The notes under the pieces: generated by a model
Told to the model about the DNA's origin: nothing
Database searches by the model: none
Seen by the model: only the letters and a program-made list of their open reading frames with translations
Assembly (NCBI GenBank): GCA_038212215.1
Contig: JBBQUT010000004.1
Coordinates: forward strand, 1-64,000
Reading direction: 5' to 3'
Origin: JALZAI01 sp038212215
GTDB taxonomy: Bacteria; Actinomycetota; Actinomycetes; Mycobacteriales; Jatrophihabitantaceae
DNA: 64,000 nt
Program-made: the position numbers and the translations under genes
In this document: in pieces, positions 6,977 through 15,580 of the stretch
How positions within the stretch are numbered: the stretch's first letter is position 1
Layout: every line of letters starts with the position of its first letter

Positions 6977-9900
6977 ACGAACCACAGATCAGATACCGCG
7001 TGGGTGGAACCCGGGGGAAACAGTGCCGCCAGCACGGCGATCAGGCCGAGCACAACGGCTCCGTACACCCAACCGGCGCGGGGCCGACGCACTGCGACGG
7101 CGCCGAGGGCCAGCACTGCCGCAGCCACGATCGTGCCGACCGTGCCGAGCAGTAAGAAGCCGGCTACCAGCACACCGCCGAGGATCCACCCTCGTGACGC
7201 GGTCCCGTCGCCCAAACCTGCGTGCTCGTCCGATCGGGGACGGCGATAGCAGGCGAGCAGGATGAGCAGCGCGGCGCAGCCCGCGCCGAACACCAGACCT
7301 GCCGCGAACGTCCGCTGCGGCAGAAATCGCAGGTCGACCACCCCGGCCGAGTGTGCTGGAAGGACGAAGCCCTGCTGCCACCCATCGACCATGAGCGGGA
7401 CCAGGCGCTTGCCGTTCACGGTCGCCTGCCAGCCGGGGTTTGCGTTCTCCCTGACCACCACTATCGACCGTGGTCCACTCCCGAACCGTACCGACCGGTC
7501 GGTCGCGCCCCAGTGCGTCACAGTGACCGGTTCGGCCGAGCCGCGCCCCAGCGACGCGGTTCCCTCTGCGGTCGCCGTCAGCGAATCCGGTCTCGCCAGC
7601 GAGCCGCCCACGAGCCGCATGCGATGCGCACCTGCGGCCAGGTCGACGAGGTCCGAACCGCACGGCACGGCCAGAGTGGGCAGCCCGGCTTCGGCATCGG
7701 AGATGGTCGGCGCCGCGCGAAATGGAATCCGGCGCCCGTCAACCTCGACGTACATGCCGGCGCCGCACCCGAAAGACACGGTGCCGCTCGGATGCCGCGG
7801 TGCGATATCCGTCCCAAGGATCGTGACCTCGCTGATCCCGGTCGGCAGCAGCTGCGCGGCGTGACTCTGGCTGTCGGTGCTGTAGCGCTTCTGGACGGCG
7901 GTGACCTCGATGGTCAGGGCGCCCGTCCGCGACGGTGACGCGAGACGCACCACTCCGTCACGAGGCAGGCGACCACGCCAAGTCTCTCGTCCGGCCGACA
8001 CCACGATGTCCGTCGCCCGCGACACCGGCGCTGCCGACGCTGTCCTGATCCGGATCTTCTGCACGCGTTGCGGGCGCGGGAAGGTCACGGTCAGGGCCGG
8101 ATGCTCGTCTGAGCTAGCCGCCGTCCACGTCGTTGCCAACTCGCCGTCCACGGCCGCCCCGGCGCGGACCCTGGCGTCGCGGTGCAACACGCTGGTCGCG
8201 GTGGCGGTGGCCGTGCGGGTGCGGTCCAGCATCGTATCGAGCGTCGTGGACGCCCTCATCCGAATCGTCGCTGCGACGTGATACGACTGCGCAGTCGGCA
8301 GCCGGAAGGAGCGGTCGATCGCGGCATCCTCCTCCCCGAGCGAGGCGTTGACCGGGTCGCAGAACGCGGACCCGTCGATCGACAGACACTCGTTGCGGTT
8401 GCCGGACGAGGCGTCGAAGGCGAGCACCGATGGCGTCGCGCTGATCGGGACATCCAGCGTGCGGCCTGGCTGCACGCCTGGGACGGTCAGGTCGGAGATG
8501 CCGATGGCGGAACCGCGGGTGCCGGATGCCATTCGGAGCACGGTGAGCTGCAGATGTCTTGTCGGACCGGTTGGTGTCAGCAGCGGTTGCCGGCCGTCGT
8601 CGGACGCGACGTCGGAGTCGAGCACCCCGGCGTCGGTCCGCACTCTGATGCGCGAGGGGTAGTCCCCAAGGCCCCGGTCGAAGGCCACGAAGGTCCCGGT
8701 AGGGTCCACCGGCGAGTCGAAGTCGACGCGAAGCCACTCGTCGACCGCACCGGAATAACTCGAGCTGACCCATGCGGTGGACCGGTCGCCGTCGATTGCC
8801 GAGAACGCGTCCGTGGCCGGTCCACGCGGTATCGGCGCGGAGAGGTTCGACGCCGACGACGACGTCTCGATTCCGGCGAACCCTGTGTAGCGGAACGCGG
8901 TCAACGGGCCGGGGTCGCTCGGCAGGTAGTCGTGTGCAGCGCGGCGCGTGGTGAACGGCTGGCCGGCCGACATTGTCGCTGCGGCGACGCCGGGCACGCC
9001 GAAGGGGATCTCGCGACGGCGGATCCCGTCGTCGGCGATCGATGTGAGGGCCGCCCGGGCAGTCGTGGCTGTGCCGCCCGTCAGTGCGTCGTCGGCCGCG
9101 ATCTCCGCGCCGGACGGGCCGAAAACGACGGGCGTGGTCACGCCGAGCCCCCGGTCGACGAGGGACGGCAGGCTGTCTGCCGAACCCGTCGCCACCACCG
9201 CATTGCTCATCGGCACCAGACTCACCATGCCGCGATAGCCGGCGACGGCGTATATCTGCACGGCGGGATGGTTCCCGCCGAGCCCGCCGTCGGCCAGTTG
9301 CCCGCTGAATTCGGATCCGCCGAACTCCGGACCGAAGTGGGCGAGTTCGTGAAAGTCCGGCGAGTTGTCCAGGGTGGTGTGCAGGTAGCTCAACCGGGTC
9401 GCGTTTGCCGACGAGGTGTCGAGATCGTTGCGCACGACGACGTACTTGATACCCGAGCGGACCAGCACCTTCGCCGCGCTCTGGTTGCGCTCGCCCCGGG
9501 CGAACAGCTGCTCCATGCTGTCGAGCAGGCGGATGTACCCGGGTTGCGCGAGGGGGAGCGCGTCGCGGACGTTCCATGGGCTGGTCGCCACCGGCTGCAT
9601 CGGATCATCCACGGTCTGGCCCCAGATCATGTTCGGCCGTCCGGCGCCGGGAAGGATCAGGGCCCGTCCGCCCGCGCCGTGGTCCGTGAGCCACTGAGCG
9701 GTGTCTGACCACCAGACGGGGTCGGCCACCGTTCGCGCCTGGGGAACCATCCGGCCACCGAAGGCCGGCCCGACGGCCATCGCTCCGAGCGCGAGCAGCG
9801 ACAGGACGGCGAGCGGCTTCGGGTGCCCGAGCGGGAGCCGCAACCGGGCGAGGGTCGAGCCGGCGACAGGAAACCTGGCCAGCAGATGACCGACACCAAG

Positions 9901-11031
9901 CGCGAGCGGGAGCCGTACGAGCGGGTCGAACTTGTGCACGTTGCGGAACGCGTTGAGCGGCCCGTCCAGGAGATCGCGTCCGGACTGGGCAAACGGTGGG
10001 CCGAGCTCGGCCACATGGCCGAATGTCAGCAGGACGAGACCGAGCAGCAGGCAGGAGCAGTAGAACAACCGGTGATCGGTGTCGGATCGGCCAAGCCCGG
10101 CGATCCCGAGCGCGGCGACTGCGGCGGTCGCGAATACTGCCGCCGGAACGACGACGAGCGTCCAGCCGGCGGCCCACACCGAGGGGCCGAGGTAGGCCTG
10201 CCAATGGTCCACCCCGCGGAGCACGGCAAGCAGCGAGTTCTGTGAGGTGGTGACCGCGCTGGATTCGATCCAGTTCAGAAACGGCGGGCTGTACCTGCCG
10301 AGCAGCAGCAACGCCACTGCCCACCACATGCTCGCCAAGGTGACAGCGAGCGCCCACCACCGCAGCAACGAAGCCCGCCGGGGCCCGCGTTGCCGGGTGA
10401 GCAGCCACAGCGCCGGGATCGGCAGAATCGCTAGCGTCGCCGACGCGTTGATGCCGCCGGCGAACAGCAGGGCGATGCCCGAGCGCGCTGCGGCGCGCCG
10501 GGTCGACCCGGCCCGCGATCCGCTGACCAGCGGCAGCAGCACCCACGGTGCCACGGCGACGGGGAGCAGCTCGGCGGAGATCGAGAACAACTCGGTGAGC
10601 ATTCTGGGCGCGAGGCCGTATGCCAGTCCGGCGGCGACTCGCGCCCAGAACGTCTCGATACCGAGTTCTCTGGCCAGCCGGACGACGCCGAGGAACGCCG
10701 TCAGCACGATCGCCGTCTCCCACGAGCGCTGAATCACCCACGGTGGCAGCGCCATGAGCTTGCCGAGCAGGAAGAACGGGCCCATCGGGAAGAGATAGCC
10801 GTAGGCCTGATCCTGCAACTGGCCCGCCGATCCGTTCGGGTCCCAGAGGGTCAGCGCCCGCTGCAGGAATCGCGCCGGATCCACGACCAGATCGAGCTTG
10901 GTGTCCGCCGCGACCCTCCCGGCGTCCTGCGCGAAGACCGCCAGCGTCAGGCCGAGGCACACAGCCAGCAGCCGGAGTCGCTCGACCGCGCTCCCCGGCC
11001 GGCCCGAGCGCGGCACTGTGGTTGGGGGCAC
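6805..11031 (-). CDS. aftD: AftD-like alpha-(1->3)-arabinofuranosyltransferase (DUF3367)
   Basis: A 1408-residue membrane glycosyltransferase, close to the roughly 1400 residues of mycobacterial AftD, which adds arabinofuranose branches to arabinogalactan and lipoarabinomannan from decaprenyl-phosphoryl-arabinose. The N-terminal GT-C region holds ADTKLDLVVDPARFLQRAL and QAYGYLFPMGPFF, the AftD/DUF3367 signature. The middle has two F5/8-type (CBM32-like) modules, near AFSAIDGDRSTAWVSSSYSG and AAVDGELATTWTAAS. ENANPGWQATVNGK and VDGWQQGFVLPAHS are typical of the C-terminal part before the last helices. Start: GTG at 11031 is preceded by TACCGT with a 6-nt gap (leaderless); GTG at 11103 and 11016 are alternatives. 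Whether this organism makes arabinan is not shown here. Confidence 0.87.
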   Translation of the reverse strand: MPPTTVPRSGRPGSAVERLRLLAVCLGLTLAVFAQDAGRVAADTKLDLVVDPARFLQRALTLWDPNGSAGQLQDQAYGYLFPMGPFFLLGKLMALPPWVIQRSWETAIVLTAFLGVVRLARELGIETFWARVAAGLAYGLAPRMLTELFSISAELLPVAVAPWVLLPLVSGSRAGSTRRAAARSGIALLFAGGINASATLAILPIPALWLLTRQRGPRRASLLRWWALAVTLASMWWAVALLLLGRYSPPFLNWIESSAVTTSQNSLLAVLRGVDHWQAYLGPSVWAAGWTLVVVPAAVFATAAVAALGIAGLGRSDTDHRLFYCSCLLLGLVLLTFGHVAELGPPFAQSGRDLLDGPLNAFRNVHKFDPLVRLPLALGVGHLLARFPVAGSTLARLRLPLGHPKPLAVLSLLALGAMAVGPAFGGRMVPQARTVADPVWWSDTAQWLTDHGAGGRALILPGAGRPNMIWGQTVDDPMQPVATSPWNVRDALPLAQPGYIRLLDSMEQLFARGERNQSAAKVLVRSGIKYVVVRNDLDTSSANATRLSYLHTTLDNSPDFHELAHFGPEFGGSEFSGQLADGGLGGNHPAVQIYAVAGYRGMVSLVPMSNAVVATGSADSLPSLVDRGLGVTTPVVFGPSGAEIAADDALTGGTATTARAALTSIADDGIRRREIPFGVPGVAAATMSAGQPFTTRRAAHDYLPSDPGPLTAFRYTGFAGIETSSSASNLSAPIPRGPATDAFSAIDGDRSTAWVSSSYSGAVDEWLRVDFDSPVDPTGTFVAFDRGLGDYPSRIRVRTDAGVLDSDVASDDGRQPLLTPTGPTRHLQLTVLRMASGTRGSAIGISDLTVPGVQPGRTLDVPISATPSVLAFDASSGNRNECLSIDGSAFCDPVNASLGEEDAAIDRSFRLPTAQSYHVAATIRMRASTTLDTMLDRTRTATATATSVLHRDARVRAGAAVDGELATTWTAASSDEHPALTVTFPRPQRVQKIRIRTASAAPVSRATDIVVSAGRETWRGRLPRDGVVRLASPSRTGALTIEVTAVQKRYSTDSQSHAAQLLPTGISEVTILGTDIAPRHPSGTVSFGCGAGMYVEVDGRRIPFRAAPTISDAEAGLPTLAVPCGSDLVDLAAGAHRMRLVGGSLARPDSLTATAEGTASLGRGSAEPVTVTHWGATDRSVRFGSGPRSIVVVRENANPGWQATVNGKRLVPLMVDGWQQGFVLPAHSAGVVDLRFLPQRTFAAGLVFGAGCAALLILLACYRRPRSDEHAGLGDGTASRGWILGGVLVAGFLLLGTVGTIVAAAVLALGAVAVRRPRAGWVYGAVVLGLIAVLAALFPPGSTHAVSDLWFVQLLCLSSVLAAVLLPVAPSTWPGRRPRRSSRRSIPNHDTAATPVAAAAVSTKSVQK

Positions 11032-11037
11032 CCAGGC

Positions 11038-11043
11038 ACGGTA
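11038..11043 (-). promoter_or_regulatory. -10 box TACCGT placed for leaderless aftD
   Basis: On the reverse strand TACCGT ends 6 nt before the GTG at 11031. There is no good ribosome binding site at that GTG, so a leaderless transcript is plausible. Confidence 0.4.
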
Positions 11044-11070
11044 CAACGCGATCCGGAGCGTGATCGCTGC

Positions 11071-11086
11071 GTTACCCTGCGGTAAC
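11071..11086. promoter_or_regulatory. perfect palindrome GTTACC-CTGC-GGTAAC between divergent glycosyltransferase genes
   Basis: Two 6-bp arms separated by 4 bp form a perfect inverted repeat between the aftD start and the GT4 start. It overlaps a candidate -10 box for the GT4 gene (TACCCT at 11073-11078), which is where a repressor operator would sit. The regulator is unknown. Confidence 0.45.
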
Positions 11087-11121
11087 CGATTGTGATCACG
11101 CACTTCGGCCGAGAGGGATCA

Positions 11122-12276
11122 GTGACCGGCGAACCCCACCACGTGCGACACGTCGTGTTCCTCGTCTGGCGCGACACGCGGCATCCCGATGGTGGCGGCT
11201 CGGAGGTCTACGTCGAGCATATGGCGCGGTGGTTGGCTGCCCGGGGCCACCAGGTGACGATCTGCTGCGCCGCACACGCGAACGCGCCGGACGACGAATG
11301 TCGCGACGGGGTGAAGTTCCGGCGGCGCGGCAATTGGCTCACGGTCTACCTGTTCGGGATGGCCTATCTGGTGAGCGCGGCCGGTCGGCGAATCGACGTC
11401 GTCATCGACGTCAGCAACGGGTTGCCGTTCTTCTCGCCCCTGGTCCGACGGCGGGCAATCGTCACGCTGGTGCATCACGTGCATCGCCAACAGTGGCAGA
11501 TCATCTATCCCGGGCTGCGCGGCAAGCTCGGGTGGTGGCTCGAGTCCCGCGTCGTGCCGAGGCTGTACCGACGCATCCCGTACATCACTGTGTCGCGCTC
11601 GAGCAGGTCGGACATCGAATCCATCGGGGTTCGGTCGGATCGGGTGTCGATCGTCCACAACGGGATCGACATCCCCCATCCGCGGCGCGCGCAACCGCGT
11701 TCGGCGACACCGCGCATCTGCGTCCTCGGCCGGCTCGTCCCGCACAAGCAGATCGAACATGCGCTGCGCGTGGTGGCCGAACTCGCCGCCGAGTTCCCGC
11801 AGCTCGAGCTCGACGTGATCGGCTCCGGCTGGTGGTCCGAGCGCCTGGTGCACGCCGCCGCCGAGCTGGGAGTGAGCGCCCGGGTGAACTTCCGCGGCCA
11901 CATCTGCGACGCCGAGCGGGACGCACTGCTCGACACGTCCTGGTTGTTGCTCGCGCCGTCGATCAAGGAGGGGTGGGGCATCGCGATCATGGAGGCCGCC
12001 GCGCACTCGGTGCCTGCACTTGCCTACTCCAGCGCCGGTGGCGTGACCGAATCGATCGTCGACGGCGAGACCGGCGTCCTGGTGGCTGACCTGGCCGAAC
12101 TCGTGGAACAGACCCGCGTGCTCCTGTCCGACACCGAGGGCCGCTTGACGATGGGAAAGAAGGCACGCGAACGGGCGATTCGCTTCGGTTGGACCGCGTC
12201 CTGCGCGAGGTTCGCGCGGCTAATCCTCGCCACGCCTGGCGTTAGCCGGCGTGGGAACTACTTCGAGTTGCCGTAG
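11122..12276 (+). CDS. glycosyltransferase family 4
   Basis: A 384-residue retaining GT-B glycosyltransferase. The N-terminal acceptor domain starts HVVFLVWRDTRHPDGGGSEVYVEHMARWLAARGHQVTI, the usual GT4 opening with its glycine-rich loop. The C-terminal donor domain begins ICVLGRLVPHKQIEHALRV and contains the E-x7-E nucleotide-sugar motif region (APSIKEGWGIAIMEAAAHSVPALAYSSAGGVTESI). It probably transfers a sugar from a nucleotide donor on the cytoplasmic face. GTG at 11122 has GAGAGGG upstream; GTG at 11092 is in frame but would overlap the divergent promoter. Its last 19 bp overlap the DUF2613 gene on the other strand. Confidence 0.9.
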   Translation: MTGEPHHVRHVVFLVWRDTRHPDGGGSEVYVEHMARWLAARGHQVTICCAAHANAPDDECRDGVKFRRRGNWLTVYLFGMAYLVSAAGRRIDVVIDVSNGLPFFSPLVRRRAIVTLVHHVHRQQWQIIYPGLRGKLGWWLESRVVPRLYRRIPYITVSRSSRSDIESIGVRSDRVSIVHNGIDIPHPRRAQPRSATPRICVLGRLVPHKQIEHALRVVAELAAEFPQLELDVIGSGWWSERLVHAAAELGVSARVNFRGHICDAERDALLDTSWLLLAPSIKEGWGIAIMEAAAHSVPALAYSSAGGVTESIVDGETGVLVADLAELVEQTRVLLSDTEGRLTMGKKARERAIRFGWTASCARFARLILATPGVSRRGNYFELP

Positions 12277-12407
12277 TTGACTAGCGGCGCACTCGCCGGA
12301 TTCGTGTGCGGTGCAGCGTTCGTATTGGAGATGATTCCGGCGACGGCGACGCCGGCGATCGCTACCCCGAGCGCCCCTGAGGCGATCAGTGAAATCCACT
12401 TCGTCAC
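12258..12407 (-). CDS. DUF2613-type small membrane/secreted protein
   Basis: A 49-residue protein, MTKWISLIASGALGVAIAG followed by VAVAGIISNTNAAPHTNP and a short polar tail. One hydrophobic helix near the N-terminus with a short outside tail fits DUF2613, a small actinobacterial family; in mycobacteria such a gene lies beside aftD. Its function is unknown. The GTG start overlaps the stop of the upstream membrane-protein gene (GTGA), and GAAGGG lies about 7 nt before it, so the two are probably co-translated. The 3' end overlaps the GT4 gene by 19 bp in opposite orientation. Confidence 0.75.
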   Translation of the reverse strand: MTKWISLIASGALGVAIAGVAVAGIISNTNAAPHTNPASAPLVNYGNSK

Positions 12408-14149
12408 GGTGCGACCCTTCCGGTTCTGCCCTGGCGACGAGTGTAGCAAGCACGCACGGACGCCCCCGTAAGCACCGAACTGGCGCCGACCAGAGCCAGA
12501 GCCACGATCAGATCGAGCCCGGTCACCACCGCCCGCCTCGCCGCGGACACCGGGTCGGCGGTGATCGGATCCGGCACCCGGTACAGGCTGACCGACCGTC
12601 CGGCCCGCACCAGGGTCAGGCTGGTCAACGGGGGGTGCGCAGGCCCGGCCGTGTCCCGCTCCAGCCAGACCCAGCCGATGCCCTGGGCCGCCAACCGGAC
12701 GGCGAGGGCGGCGGGCTCGGCGCGCGCCGCCCGCAGTGTCGCGCCCACCGCCGCCGCGCGCGGATCCTCACCGGCCAGCACCCGACCCGACACGACCAGC
12801 TGGTCGTCGACCACGCTGGGCCGGTCGAGCCATCGGGCCACTGGATCGATGACGCTGCGGGCGGCGACCCAGCTAAAATTCCGGTAGGACGCGAACGGCA
12901 GGGCCAGGACGGCACCCGGGCTGTCCTGGTCATCGAGGATGCGGCTCGCCACGTACCAGTCACGCGGATACGCAGACGGCATCATGGTGGGCAGCACCGT
13001 TCGTGTGGCGTCCGGCAGCAGGATTACCGGCAGGCACAGACCCGCCGCCACGGTCACGACAGCTGCCGACCTACCCAGTTGACTCATCCGTTCGAGCGCG
13101 GGTCCGAGGCATAGCACGGCGAGCAGGACAAAGGGGATCAGCCATTTCTGCCCGTCGCGGAACAAGCCGGCGCCGGGCACGGTGGCTACAGCCCACCGCA
13201 ACACGACGGCGCCGCCGGGCAGCGCGGCGAGCGCGGCGAGGAACAGTCCGAGGCCCGCCAGGGCGACCAGCCGCAGCGTGAGCCGGCGCCCGAGTCGCTG
13301 GGCCAGGCCGGTGACACCGAGGCCGATGCCGAGCACTACCACTACCGCGGTGAGCAGGCCCAGTGGGCCCGAACGCGATGCGGGTGTCGAATCGCGGTCC
13401 CAGATCCCGCCGAGACCGACGAGGGTCGGTAGCACTCCGCCGCCGTGCTCGGCCTTCGACGCGAAGACGGTGACCGCCGCGGGATCACTGGTCACGCCCG
13501 AAGCGAGCAGCACGGACGGCACCAGCCAGGGCAGCTGTACGAGTAGCGCCGCACCCACCGCGCAGAGCGTGGCGCGCGATCGGCCCTCCCAGGCCAGCGT
13601 CACGAACACGGCCGCGCCGAGCAACCCGCCGGTGGGCGTGACGGCAGCGGCAGCGAGCGCCACCAGCGCCGCGCACCACAACACCCAGGGGGTTCCCGCC
13701 GAACGATCCCGCGCGCGCAGGCGCCGGCACACGATCACCAACCACACAGACGCGGCATAGGCCCAGAGCAGGGCCCACTGCCCGATCGCCAGCCGCTCCA
13801 CCACGAACGGATTCCAGACCGCGAATCCGGGCACCACGAGATTTGCAGCCAGATTCGACGAGTGCAGCAGTCGGCGAGCCCCCCACCCGACCATGAGCAG
13901 GGGCAGCAACAGCGCGAGACGGCCCGCTGCCATCCCGCCGATCAAGTGGGTTGCTAGCGACACCACCGCGTCCAGCGGGACGGCGCGCGGTGATCCGGAC
14001 CCGAGCCCGACCGCGGCGGCCGTCAGCGGCTGCCTCGGCGTGAACACCATGTCGCGACCGAGACCGAACCCCGCACCATGCTGTGGCCACAGGAGCAAAC
14101 AGGTGAGGACGACGGTCCATCCGTCACCGGCGAGCCCCGCCCGAGACAC
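12404..14149 (-). CDS. large polytopic membrane protein, possible GT-C glycosyltransferase
   Basis: A protein of about 581 residues with ten or more hydrophobic helices and a C-terminal soluble part of roughly 170 residues (from about PSAYPRDWYVASRIL). I do not recognise a named family. Its N-terminal outer loop reads GFGLGRDMVFTPRQPL, similar in position and charge to the acidic loop of GT-C sugar transferases, and it sits between AftD, a GT4 enzyme and a flippase, so a role in envelope glycan assembly is inferred. The start is uncertain: GTG at 14149 (with GGGTGG upstream) or GTG at 14158. Its stop overlaps the DUF2613 start. Ala/Leu/Val make up much of the sequence. Confidence 0.65.
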   Translation of the reverse strand: MSRAGLAGDGWTVVLTCLLLWPQHGAGFGLGRDMVFTPRQPLTAAAVGLGSGSPRAVPLDAVVSLATHLIGGMAAGRLALLLPLLMVGWGARRLLHSSNLAANLVVPGFAVWNPFVVERLAIGQWALLWAYAASVWLVIVCRRLRARDRSAGTPWVLWCAALVALAAAAVTPTGGLLGAAVFVTLAWEGRSRATLCAVGAALLVQLPWLVPSVLLASGVTSDPAAVTVFASKAEHGGGVLPTLVGLGGIWDRDSTPASRSGPLGLLTAVVVVLGIGLGVTGLAQRLGRRLTLRLVALAGLGLFLAALAALPGGAVVLRWAVATVPGAGLFRDGQKWLIPFVLLAVLCLGPALERMSQLGRSAAVVTVAAGLCLPVILLPDATRTVLPTMMPSAYPRDWYVASRILDDQDSPGAVLALPFASYRNFSWVAARSVIDPVARWLDRPSVVDDQLVVSGRVLAGEDPRAAAVGATLRAARAEPAALAVRLAAQGIGWVWLERDTAGPAHPPLTSLTLVRAGRSVSLYRVPDPITADPVSAARRAVVTGLDLIVALALVGASSVLTGASVRACYTRRQGRTGRVAP

Positions 14150-14251
14150 TCGCGCCACCCGCTCACCACCCCAGCCCGAGCCGGGTATGCATGAATCCCC
14201 CGACTGTCGGCCAGACTGTAACGGGTCGAACCGAGCGGGATGGAGCGTGAC

Positions 14252-15580
14252 GTGTCCGAATCGCGCGATCCGATCGTCCGCACCCGCGTGGCCCACGGCG
14301 TCGCCGCCGTGACAGCAGCCACCATCGCGGGCAACGCGCTCGCCTACCTTCTGCTGCTCACTGCCGCCCACCTGCTCCGCGCCCGTGACTTCGCTAGCAT
14401 CGTGGCCCTGCTCAACGTCCTGCTGGTGGCGTCGGTGCCGGCGTTCGCCGTGCAGGCAGTTGCCGCACGCCGGGTGGCAACCGGTCAGACCCAGGACCTG
14501 ATCAAGGTCAGCGGCGTGCTGGCCGCCGGGGTCGGCGCACTGTTCCTCCTGCTCACCCCGATCGAGGTGACATTCCTGCACTTGCCGAACCCGTGGGCCG
14601 CGGTGGCGTTGGCACTCGTCGTGCCCGGCATCACCATCCAAGGGCTGTGCCAGGGCATCTGGCAGGGCCGGCAGCACTTCACCGGGCTGAGCGTGACGAC
14701 GCTGCTCGGGCTGTTCGGCCGATCCGGTGCCGGCCTGCTCGGCCTTGTCCTCGGCGGCACCGCTGCCTCGACGCTCGGCGCGCTCGCCGCGGGCGTCGTG
14801 CTGAGCGCCACGTTCAGTGCGGCCGGCCTGCGCGGCCGTTACCCCGGCCCTCGAGCGGGCGGCGCTCGCCCGCACCGGGTATCGCTGTTCGCGCAGTCCT
14901 CGGCGTTGCTGGTCGAATGCCTGCGCGCCGCTCATGCCTACGGCGCGTTCCTGCTGCTGAGCGTCACTGATCTACTGCTCGCCACCCACGTGCTCAGCGA
15001 GCGAGCAGCGGCTGGGTACGCCGCCGGCTCGGTGCTGACCAAGGTGGCGTTGTGGCTGCCGCAATCGGTCGCGAGCGTGCTTTTCGCATCAATGACCGAT
15101 CACCGTCAGCACCGCCGGCTGTTTCTCGGCGCGGTCAGCTGGCTCGTCGGCTTCGGTGGGCTGATGGCCGCTGCGACGGCACTGCTCGCAGCCCCGGCGA
15201 CGAAGGCCGTGGGTGGCAATCAGTATCCGCAACTCGAACCGGTGATCTGGCTGTTCGCGGCGCTAGGCAGCGCTCTCGCGATCATCCAGTTCACGCTGGT
15301 GACCGGTTTAGCCATTCGCGACGGGCGCACTACCCGCATCGTTTGGCTGACCGTCGTGGCCGAGATCGGATACGTCCTGGTGGTCGACCGGCACGCTTCG
15401 GTCCAGTCCATAGTTGGTGGGGTGCTCGTCTTAAACACCGGAGCGGTCGTTCTCGCGCTGCTGCAGAGAACGCGACGCCGCGGGGCTCAGCCCGCGGCGG
15501 CCGCGGGCCAAGGCCCCGGGGTGAACGCTGGCTCCAAGCCTGGACCGAACTTGGACGCGACGCCCGAAGCAACCGGGTAA
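14252..15580 (+). CDS. MOP-superfamily flippase-like membrane protein (Wzx/polysaccharide export type)
   Basis: A 442-residue membrane protein with about twelve hydrophobic helices. The opening VTAATIAGNALAYLLLLTAAHLLRARDFASIVALLNVLL is the typical first pair of helices of polysaccharide/lipid-linked sugar flippases of the MATE/MOP superfamily, and GLCQGIWQGRQHFTGLSV with TDLLLATHVLSERAAAGYAAGSVL also matches this group. It probably moves a lipid-linked sugar made by neighbouring enzymes across the membrane. GTG at 14252 has GGAG six nt upstream; ATG at 14240 is the alternative. Its last 94 bp overlap the convergent lipoprotein gene; the Gln/Ala/Pro-rich tail lies in that overlap. Confidence 0.8.
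   Translation: MSESRDPIVRTRVAHGVAAVTAATIAGNALAYLLLLTAAHLLRARDFASIVALLNVLLVASVPAFAVQAVAARRVATGQTQDLIKVSGVLAAGVGALFLLLTPIEVTFLHLPNPWAAVALALVVPGITIQGLCQGIWQGRQHFTGLSVTTLLGLFGRSGAGLLGLVLGGTAASTLGALAAGVVLSATFSAAGLRGRYPGPRAGGARPHRVSLFAQSSALLVECLRAAHAYGAFLLLSVTDLLLATHVLSERAAAGYAAGSVLTKVALWLPQSVASVLFASMTDHRQHRRLFLGAVSWLVGFGGLMAAATALLAAPATKAVGGNQYPQLEPVIWLFAALGSALAIIQFTLVTGLAIRDGRTTRIVWLTVVAEIGYVLVVDRHASVQSIVGGVLVLNTGAVVLALLQRTRRRGAQPAAAAGQGPGVNAGSKPGPNLDATPEATG

Noticed and set aside
12440..12445. Internal promoter (TACACT) for the DUF2613 gene
   Set aside because: It fits TANNNT but lies within the preceding gene, has no -35, and the gene is already explained by GTGA coupling.
14150..14935. Upstream extension of the large membrane-protein frame
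   Set aside because: It runs antisense through the flippase coding region, is Gln/Glu/Arg-rich and has no membrane character.
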